From JASGDB01 sp049841315 (GTDB lineage: Bacteria > Bacteroidota > Bacteroidia > Flavobacteriales > Weeksellaceae): a DNA stretch of 18,641 bases. The position numbers and the translations under genes were made by a program. The stretch spans positions 1 through 18,641 of the forward strand of contig JASGDB010000059.1 in NCBI GenBank assembly GCA_049841315.1, given 5' to 3'. Under the pieces are notes generated by a model, which was not told the origin of the DNA, ran no database searches, and saw nothing but the letters and a program-made list of their open reading frames with translations. This document shows, in pieces, positions 14,024 to 18,641 of the stretch; the stretch's first letter is position 1, and each line of letters starts with the position of its first letter.

Positions 14024-14161
14024 ATTTTTGTCATTCTGAACACAGACAGAAAGTCTGCGAACGAAGTTCAGAAATGGAGTGAAGAATCTTATAATAAAGG
14101 ATTTTAAATAGATTCTTCATTTCATAATGCTTTGCAAAATTTCATTCAGAATGACAAAAAT
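14024..14161. repeat. Palindromic repeat with 17-bp perfect ends
   Basis: The ends ATTTTTGTCATTCTGAA (14024-14040) and its exact complement (14145-14161) enclose an inner pair GAAGAATCT/AGATTCTTC (14081-14089, 14110-14118). Similar TGTCATTCTGAA...GAAGAATCT repeats are widespread in bacterial intergenic DNA as far as I recall. The right end is in frame with the T9SS remnant that follows. Confidence 0.8.
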
Positions 14162-14233
14162 GTAGAAAACCTGCCAAAAGGTGCTTACATTTACAAAATT
14201 GGAGATTTGAGTTCCAAGTTTATAAAAAACTAA
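14141..14233 (+). pseudogene. Remnant of a type IX secretion (T9SS) C-terminal sorting tail
   Basis: In one frame the sequence reads NVENLPKGAYIYKIGDLSSKFIKN and stops at TAA (14231-14233). This resembles the end of a T9SS type A sorting domain (pattern LPKGxYxxKI ... KxIK at the extreme C-terminus). Upstream the frame runs into the palindromic repeat and reaches a stop at 14105-14107, with no domain of a secreted protein before it. I read it as the last 25 or so codons of a lost secreted protein, truncated at or by the repeat. The call rests on a short motif. Confidence 0.55.
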
Positions 14234-14241
14234 GGAAACCG

Positions 14242-14326
14242 GAACCGCAAAGCGGTTCAACAAAAATAGCCGTGTGTGAAACGCACGGAACAAAAACCCC
14301 AAATTTCATTCGGGGCTATTGTTGTT
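14242..14326. repeat. Multi-hairpin, cloverleaf-like element
   Basis: Hairpin GAACCGC-AAA-GCGGTTC (14242-14258) is followed by an outer pair AACAAAAATAGCC/GGCTATTGTTGTT (14259-14271, 14314-14326; 12 of 13) that encloses CCGTGTG/CGCACGG (14270-14276, 14282-14288) and CCCC/GGGG (14297-14300, 14312-14315). It has no reading frame and no tRNA features. It could be a structured repeat or the relic of a small element. Confidence 0.55.
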
Positions 14327-14403
14327 AATCCGCCTTTGGTGGAATAAATTCCCCTCCTTTGTTACAAATGAGAAATCCATATCTTTACCAAGTAAAAGCA
14401 ACA

Positions 14404-14472
14404 ATGAAAACCCTCATCAAAAACGCCAAAATCGTCAGCGAAAACCGAATTTTTGAAAGTGCTAAGGTTTAA
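14404..14472 (+). pseudogene. Duplicated 5' end of the dihydroorotase gene
   Basis: ATG followed by MKTLIKNAKIVSENRIFES, then AKV and a stop. Positions 14404-14461 match 15122-15179, the start of the dihydroorotase gene, at 52 of 58 bases, with the first 34 identical. Similarity begins at the start codon and ends at codon 19-20. TATCTTTA (14380-14387), one base from the -7 consensus, lies 16 bp upstream and may be the old promoter of the gene. It is a 22-codon fragment without function unless it acts as a leader peptide. Confidence 0.8.
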
Positions 14473-14501
14473 ATAATGCTCAATACCAAACTTTAACATT
14501 A

Positions 14502-14520
14502 ATCCGAAAAAAGTTCGGAT
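14502..14520. repeat. Small hairpin upstream of the antitoxin promoter
   Basis: A 7-bp perfect stem ATCCGAA/TTCGGAT (14502-14508, 14514-14520) with a 5-nt loop, 39 bp before the -7 box of the toxin-antitoxin genes. There is no T-run. An operator role is possible but unsupported. Confidence 0.35.
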
Positions 14521-14559
14521 AAAATCAATTAAACATAATTATTGTGTTTTCAAATATTA

Positions 14560-14567
14560 TATATTTG
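14560..14567 (+). promoter_or_regulatory. -7 box TATATTTG for the toxin-antitoxin pair
   Basis: TATATTTG matches TAnnTTTG exactly, 27 bp before the antitoxin ATG. A TTG at 14542-14544 is 15 bp further up. Confidence 0.6.
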
Positions 14568-14594
14568 CATATAATTGCCAAAAGATTAAAAAAA

Positions 14595-14813
14595 ATGACT
14601 ACACAAAATATTGTTATCATCGAGCCAAATACTTTGGAGGAAATCAACGCTCTGAAAGCATTCGCAGGAGTTTTGAAACTAAAATTTGAAGTGAAAGAAA
14701 AATCTTATAATCGGGAATTTGTTGCAAAAATCGAAAAAAGCAGACAACAAGCAAAGGACGGAAAAGTTACCCGTGTGAAAAAAGAAAACCTTAAATCATT
14801 TTTAGGTTTATAA
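14595..14813 (+). CDS. Antitoxin-like protein, DUF2683 type
   Basis: A 72-residue protein, MTTQNIVIIEPNTLEEIN at its start, then a helix (ALKAFAGVLKLKFEVKEK) and a Lys/Arg-rich C-terminal region ending RVKKENLKSFLGL. It resembles the small DUF2683-like proteins that precede RelE/YoeB-type toxins in flavobacteria. The chosen ATG follows AAAAAA; an upstream GTG (14544) is open but precedes the -7 box and is rejected. Its stop overlaps the toxin ATG by one base (TAATG), the usual coupling in such pairs. It is presumed to neutralise the toxin and perhaps bind its own promoter. It is intact, while the toxin is not. Confidence 0.72.
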   Translation: MTTQNIVIIEPNTLEEINALKAFAGVLKLKFEVKEKSYNREFVAKIEKSRQQAKDGKVTRVKKENLKSFLGL

Positions 14814-15080
14814 TGATTTACGAATTAGATTTTACGGACTTGGCGAAAGAAAAATATAGAATTTCACAAAAAAGCAGGAAATAAAGCAGTGTTGAACAAA
14901 ATCCTCACTTTATCCGAAGAACTTACCGAACATCCTTTTTCCGGAACAGGAAAACCGGAGCCGTTGAAGCATAATCTTGCAGGATTGTGGTCTCGCAGGA
15001 TAAACAAAGAACATCGCTTAATTTATGAAGTTGTTGGCGAAATCGTAATTATTCATTCCGCTTTGGGACATTATTTGTAA
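14813..15080 (+). pseudogene. YoeB/Txe-type endoribonuclease toxin, frameshifted
   Basis: The first frame gives MIYELDFTDLAKEKYRI and stops at 14882-14884 after 23 codons. The rest, from about 14856, continues in another frame as IEFHKKAGNKAVLNKI and on through HPFSGTGKPEPLKHNLAGLWSRRINKEHRLIYEV to HSALGHYL. Total length is 268 nt, one base more than 88 codons plus stop, and removing one A from the A5 run 14850-14854 restores a continuous protein. The YoeB active-site context (PEPLKHNL, WSRRI, HRLIY and the final H-Y) is present. This is therefore a recent single-base frameshift, a sequencing error in a homopolymer, or slippage-dependent expression. Confidence 0.82.
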
Positions 15081-15083
15081 ATG

Positions 15084-15108
15084 AAAATCGCTTTTGAGCG
15101 ATTTTTTT
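15084..15108 (+). terminator. Rho-independent terminator after the toxin gene
   Basis: A 9-bp perfect stem AAAATCGCT/AGCGATTTT (15084-15092, 15097-15105) with TTTG loop and a T-run, 3 bp after the toxin stop. It cuts the following dihydroorotase copy off from upstream transcription. Confidence 0.88.
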
Positions 15109-15121
15109 AATTCAATTAAAA

Positions 15122-15478
15122 ATGAAAACCCTCATCAAAAACGCCAAAATCGTCAATGAAAATCAGATTTTTGAAAGCGATTTGCTGATAGAAAACGACA
15201 GAATTTCAAAAATCGGGAAATATATTTCTGATGAAAATTCAGACCAAATCATTGACGCTTCGGGAAAATTTTTGCTTCCGGGAATTATTGATGACCAGGT
15301 GCATTTCCGTGAACCGGGACTCACTTGGAAAGGCGATTTGGAAACCGAATCCAAAGCCGCAATCGCCGGTGGAATCACGAGTTTTATCGACCAGCCGAAT
15401 ACCGTTCCGAATGCGGTAACTCAGGAACTTTTGGAAGAAAAATACCAAATGGTTTCGGGAAAATCTTACCCTCGCTGA
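15122..15478 (+). pseudogene. pyrC: Dihydroorotase (PyrC-like), 3'-truncated
   Basis: The 118 residues open MKTLIKNAKIVNENQIFESDLLIENDRISKIG and contain the amidohydrolase metal and substrate region LLPGIIDDQVHFREPGLTW and GGITSFIDQPNTVPN, as in Bacteroidota dihydroorotases (pyrimidine synthesis, carbamoyl aspartate to dihydroorotate). DDQVH in place of DxHxH is, to my recollection, normal there. Complete enzymes have well over 400 residues; here the coding sequence breaks off near residue 115 (VSGKS) at a REP-like hairpin cluster and no further part is found before uvrA. Only 13 bp separate the toxin terminator from the ATG, without a -7 box. It is non-functional, so a working copy must be elsewhere if the pathway exists. 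Confidence 0.85.
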
Positions 15479-15531
15479 CGCGAGCGTCATGCTCTTGTCG
15501 TAAAGTAAAAAGGAGCGAGCAAGATGCTCGC
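15471..15531. repeat. REP-like hairpin pair terminating the dihydroorotase gene
   Basis: First hairpin CTCGC-TGAC-GCGAG (15471-15484), with the alternative TGACGC/GCGTCA pairing (15476-15481, 15484-15489). Second hairpin GCGAGCA-AGA-TGCTCGC (15515-15531). GAGCG(T/A) and ATGCTC words are shared by both parts. GC-rich composition contrasts with the surroundings, as in REP elements. AAATCTTACC (15461-15470) before and AAATCCTTACC (15545-15555) after may be remnants of a target duplication. Confidence 0.65.
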
Positions 15532-15576
15532 ACCAGGCGGTAATAAATCCTTACCAAAAAAAACTAAAAAAATCCC

Positions 15577-15584
15577 TAATTTTG
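15577..15584 (+). promoter_or_regulatory. -7 box TAATTTTG for uvrA
   Basis: TAATTTTG fits TAnnTTTG exactly, 36 bp before the uvrA ATG. It lies 45 bp beyond the REP-like cluster, so uvrA keeps its own promoter. Confidence 0.65.
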
Positions 15585-15620
15585 CAGGTCTTCGTTTTTT
15601 AAGAAAACAAGCCCAAAATT

Positions 15621-18452
15621 ATGCAGGATTCCAAAGAATATATCGAAGTTTACGGCGCCCGTGAACACAATCTGAAAAATATAGACGTCAAAATTCCGAG
15701 AAACGAACTGGTTGTGATTACCGGACTTTCGGGAAGCGGAAAATCTTCGCTGGCTTTTGATACGATTTTTGCGGAAGGACAACGGCGTTATATCGAAACC
15801 TTTTCGGCGTATGCAAGGCAGTTTTTGGGCGGTCTGGAACGTCCCGATGTCGATAAAATCGAAGGACTTTCTCCCGTTATCGCGATTGAACAGAAAACCA
15901 CCAACAAAAATCCGCGTTCCACAGTCGGAACGGTGACGGAACTGTATGATTTTCTGCGTCTTCTTTTTGCAAGAGTTTCCGATGCGTATTCCCAGACTAC
16001 GGGAAAAAAACTCGTGAGTTATACGGAAGAACAGATTCTGGAAACCATTAAAGAAAGTTACAAAGGCGAAAAAATAATGCTTCTCGCTCCGGTGGTTCGT
16101 TCCCGAAAAGGGCATTATCACGAACTTTTCGTGCAAATGGCAAAAAAGGGTTACGGACAGGCAAGAATCGACGGCGAATTGCAAGACATCGAATACGATT
16201 TAAAACTCGACCGCTACAAAACCCACGACATCGACATTGTGATTGACCGCTGGATTATCGGCGAAAACGCCACCGAAAACCGAATGGAAAAATCCCTGAG
16301 AACCGCAATGGAAATGGGAGAAGGCATCATCGGAATCCAAAAACTGAACGCGACGGAAATCGAATATTTTTCCAAAAATTTAATGGACGACGAAACCGGA
16401 CATTCTCTCGCCTTGCCCGAACCGAACACCTTTTCTTTCAACTCTCCGAAAGGCAGTTGTCCGCACTGCAAAGGTTTGGGAACGATAAAAAAAGTGAACA
16501 CCAATTTCTTTGTCGAGAATCCGAAGCTGTCGATTAATCAAGGTGCTTTGTTGCCGTTGGAAGATATCAAATCCAACAAATGGATTCTTTCTCAGATTAA
16601 AAATATCCTCGAAATTTTCGGTCTGGATTTGTCCGTTCCGTTCAGCAAAATTCCCGAAGAAGCGCTGGATTACATTTACAACGGGATTCACAAAGAATTT
16701 AATAAAGATTTGAAATACGCCGGAATTTCCAAAAAAATAAAAGTGAATTTCGACGGGCTTGTTCCGATTATCAATGAACTGATTGAGGACAAAGATTCTT
16801 ACGATGCCGTTCTTCTCGAAAGACATTTCACCACCGAAGAAACCTGTCCCGAATGTAAAGGAACGCGCTTACAGCAATCGAGTTTGAGTTTTAAAATCGA
16901 CGGAAAAAGCATTGCGGAAATCAATGCGTTAAGTCTGGCTGATTTAAAAGACTGGCTGAAAGAAGTCCGCCCGAAATTTTCAGAAAAAAATTCCATTATC
17001 GCCGATGAAATTCTGAAAGAAATCGAAACGAGATTGCAGTTTTTATTGGATGTCGGTTTGGATTATTTAAGTCTTAGCCGGAGTTCACGAACGCTTTCCG
17101 GCGGAGAATCGCAAAGGATTCGTCTGGCAACGCAAATCGGTTCACAACTCGTTAATGTGCTGTATATTCTGGACGAACCGAGCATCGGACTGCACCAGAG
17201 AGATAATGAAAGGCTGATTAATTCGTTAAAAAATCTCCGTGATATAGGCAATTCCGTTCTCGTGGTGGAACACGATAAAGATATGATTCTGGAAGCGGAC
17301 GAAGTTCTGGATATCGGTCCGAGAGCCGGAAAATTCGGCGGAGAAATTCTTTGGCAGGGAAAACCGAAAGATTTGCTGAAAGCCGATACCATTACCGCCG
17401 ATTACATCAACGGAAAACGGAAAATCGAAATCCCGAAAGAACGCCGGAAAGGAAACGGGAAATCCATTGTTCTGAAAGGTGCAACCGGAAACAATCTGAA
17501 AAACGTGAACCTCGAAATTCCTTTGGGAAAATTAGTTTTGGTAACGGGAATTTCAGGAAGCGGAAAATCCTCTTTAATCAACGGAACGCTGTATCCGATT
17601 CTGAATAAATACTTTTACAGAGCGGTACAAGAGCCTTTGCCGTACAAAAAATTTGAGGGAATTGAAAATATCGACAAAATCGTAGATGTTGACCAAACGC
17701 CGATTGGAAGAACGCCACGCTCGAATCCTGCGACTTATACCGGAATGTTTACCGACATCCGAAATCTCTTTTCTGAACTTCCCGAAAGTAAAATTCGCGG
17801 TTACAAAGCCGGAAGATTTTCTTTTAACGTGAAAGGCGGAAGATGCGAAACGTGTCAGGGAGGCGGTTTGAAAGTGATTGAAATGAATTTTCTTCCCGAT
17901 GTGTACGTGCATTGCGAAACCTGCAACGGAAAACGTTTCAACCGTGAAACACTGGAAGTCCGCTACAAAGGGAAATCCATTTCCGATGTGCTGGAAATGA
18001 CGATTGACGAAGCGGTAGAATTTTTCCAGCCGATTCCGAAAATTTTCAATAAAGTGAAAACTTTGCAAGATGTCGGATTGGGCTATATCACTTTGGGACA
18101 GCAATCTACAACGCTGAGTGGAGGAGAAGCACAACGTATAAAATTAGCAACGGAACTTTCCAAAAAACAAACCGGAAACACGCTTTACATTCTGGACGAA
18201 CCGACAACCGGACTTCATTTTGAAGATGTGAAAATCCTGATGGAAGCGATTAATAAATTGGTGGATTTGGGGAATTCTTTTATCATTATCGAGCATAATT
18301 TAGATGTGATTAAATTAGCGGATTACATCATCGACATCGGTCCGGAAGGCGGAAAACACGGCGGAAAAATCGTCGCAGAAGGAACCCCCGAAGAATTGGT
18401 GAAAAATAAAAAATCGCTGACAGCGAAGTTTTTGAAGAAGGAATTACACTAA
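15621..18452 (+). CDS. uvrA: Excinuclease ABC subunit UvrA
   Basis: A 943-residue damage-recognition ATPase of nucleotide excision repair, which works as a dimer with UvrB. ATPase I has Walker A GLSGSGKSS (35-43), signature LSGGESQRIRLA (492-503) and Walker B LYILDEPSIGLH (514-525). ATPase II has Walker A GISGSGKSS (643-651), LSGGEAQRIKLA (832-843) and LYILDEPTTGLH (855-866). The C-terminal zinc module C742/C745/C765/C768 is complete. In the first zinc module only C280/C283 (GSCPHC) remain; the partner CxxC expected near 253-262 reads NLMDDETGHS, a form I believe is common in Bacteroidota UvrA. The length is normal and the frame is intact. It is monocistronic, with its own -7 box. It is not functionally tied to the decayed locus upstream. 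Confidence 0.97.
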   Translation: MQDSKEYIEVYGAREHNLKNIDVKIPRNELVVITGLSGSGKSSLAFDTIFAEGQRRYIETFSAYARQFLGGLERPDVDKIEGLSPVIAIEQKTTNKNPRSTVGTVTELYDFLRLLFARVSDAYSQTTGKKLVSYTEEQILETIKESYKGEKIMLLAPVVRSRKGHYHELFVQMAKKGYGQARIDGELQDIEYDLKLDRYKTHDIDIVIDRWIIGENATENRMEKSLRTAMEMGEGIIGIQKLNATEIEYFSKNLMDDETGHSLALPEPNTFSFNSPKGSCPHCKGLGTIKKVNTNFFVENPKLSINQGALLPLEDIKSNKWILSQIKNILEIFGLDLSVPFSKIPEEALDYIYNGIHKEFNKDLKYAGISKKIKVNFDGLVPIINELIEDKDSYDAVLLERHFTTEETCPECKGTRLQQSSLSFKIDGKSIAEINALSLADLKDWLKEVRPKFSEKNSIIADEILKEIETRLQFLLDVGLDYLSLSRSSRTLSGGESQRIRLATQIGSQLVNVLYILDEPSIGLHQRDNERLINSLKNLRDIGNSVLVVEHDKDMILEADEVLDIGPRAGKFGGEILWQGKPKDLLKADTITADYINGKRKIEIPKERRKGNGKSIVLKGATGNNLKNVNLEIPLGKLVLVTGISGSGKSSLINGTLYPILNKYFYRAVQEPLPYKKFEGIENIDKIVDVDQTPIGRTPRSNPATYTGMFTDIRNLFSELPESKIRGYKAGRFSFNVKGGRCETCQGGGLKVIEMNFLPDVYVHCETCNGKRFNRETLEVRYKGKSISDVLEMTIDEAVEFFQPIPKIFNKVKTLQDVGLGYITLGQQSTTLSGGEAQRIKLATELSKKQTGNTLYILDEPTTGLHFEDVKILMEAINKLVDLGNSFIIIEHNLDVIKLADYIIDIGPEGGKHGGKIVAEGTPEELVKNKKSLTAKFLKKELH

Positions 18453-18496
18453 TTTGAAAAAACAAAAAGCCCGACACTCTATACGAAATCTTTTTG

Positions 18497-18545
18497 CCAC
18501 ATTGTCAGAAAAAACGGTTCTTCGACAAAAACTGTGGATTTTAAA
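18497..18545 (+). terminator. Possible weak terminator downstream of uvrA
   Basis: CCACATTGTC (18497-18506) can pair with GACAA (18524-18528) and TGTGG (18533-18537) across a 4-nt bulge, followed by ATTTTAAAATT. The stem is interrupted and the T-run short, so the call is tentative. Confidence 0.35.
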
Positions 18546-18576
18546 ATTAACATTTATCTATAAATTCTCAATTTCT

Positions 18577-18616
18577 GTTCTTTTGTCTTGAAACAAAAGA
18601 ACCAAAAGTTCAAGAC
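18577..18616. repeat. Hairpin with pseudoknot potential
   Basis: A 10-bp perfect stem GTTCTTTTGT/ACAAAAGAAC (18577-18586, 18593-18602) has loop CTTGAA (18587-18592). The loop plus two flanking bases, GTCTTGAA (18585-18592), is exactly complementary to TTCAAGAC (18609-18616). The remainder of 18453-18641 shows no gene on either strand. Confidence 0.65.
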
Positions 18617-18641
18617 TTGGAAACTCGGCTAAAATTTTAAA

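Noticed and set aside
14234..14330. A tRNA or riboswitch in the multi-hairpin element
   Set aside because: No tRNA arms, CCA-type acceptor stem or T-loop; no conserved riboswitch core recognised and no gene in proper position downstream.
15283..15320. Dihydroorotase DDQVH as loss of a metal histidine
   Set aside because: To my recollection DDQVHFREPG is the normal form in Bacteroidota enzymes; the gene's inactivity rests on the truncation instead.
15576..16184. 202-codon minus-strand frame over the uvrA start
   Set aside because: Antisense to well-conserved uvrA sequence, with no recognisable domain.

Overview
The window reads as chromosomal DNA from a member of the Bacteroidota, most likely a flavobacterium of the Chryseobacterium group. 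The grounds are AT-rich sequence, Bacteroidota-type -7 boxes (TAnnTTTG) just upstream of at least eight genes, flavobacterial families (BshA, DUF4254, DUF4292, SDDD-type lipoproteins, a fragment of a type IX secretion sorting tail) and palindromic repeats in nearly every larger gap. The genus is inferred from recalled protein resemblance, not from a search.

Layout. 1-406: a repeat element built of inverted arms and small hairpins. 407-3911 (minus): a GH3 beta-N-acetylhexosaminidase-like gene, a REP-associated tyrosine transposase (RAYT) and bshA (bacillithiol synthesis). The RAYT sits among its presumed REP palindromes, and one REP cluster lies in frame inside its own coding sequence. 4040-5400 (plus): a surface-type lipoprotein and deoD. 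5461-7357 (minus): an apparent operon tatA - DUF4254 - lipoprotein - ribA. 7390-12585 (minus): an envelope block of flippase, sugar nucleotidyltransferase, DUF4292 lipoprotein and an EnvC-like murein hydrolase activator.

12590-15620 is the accessory stretch. It holds a DUF4143-type AAA ATPase bracketed by two long hairpins that share the core TTAGGCGTAA, a palindromic repeat that runs into a leftover T9SS sorting tail, a cloverleaf-like multi-hairpin element, and a wrecked dihydroorotase (pyrC-like) locus. In that locus the gene's first 58 bp occur twice. Between the copies lies a DUF2683-like antitoxin with a frameshifted YoeB/Txe-type toxin, and the main copy is cut off at about residue 115 by a REP-like hairpin cluster. 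15621-18452 is an intact uvrA, followed by a hairpin with pseudoknot potential.

The housekeeping genes are ordinary and intact. The second-look material is the interplay of mobile palindromes with genes: the RAYT carrying its own REP as coding sequence, the hairpin-bracketed ATPase whose repeat arms differ by an apparently compensatory change, and the layered decay of the dihydroorotase locus. No clearly new multi-gene defence or biosynthetic system is visible. The best candidate for an undescribed unit is the ATPase with its TTAGGCGTAA hairpins.
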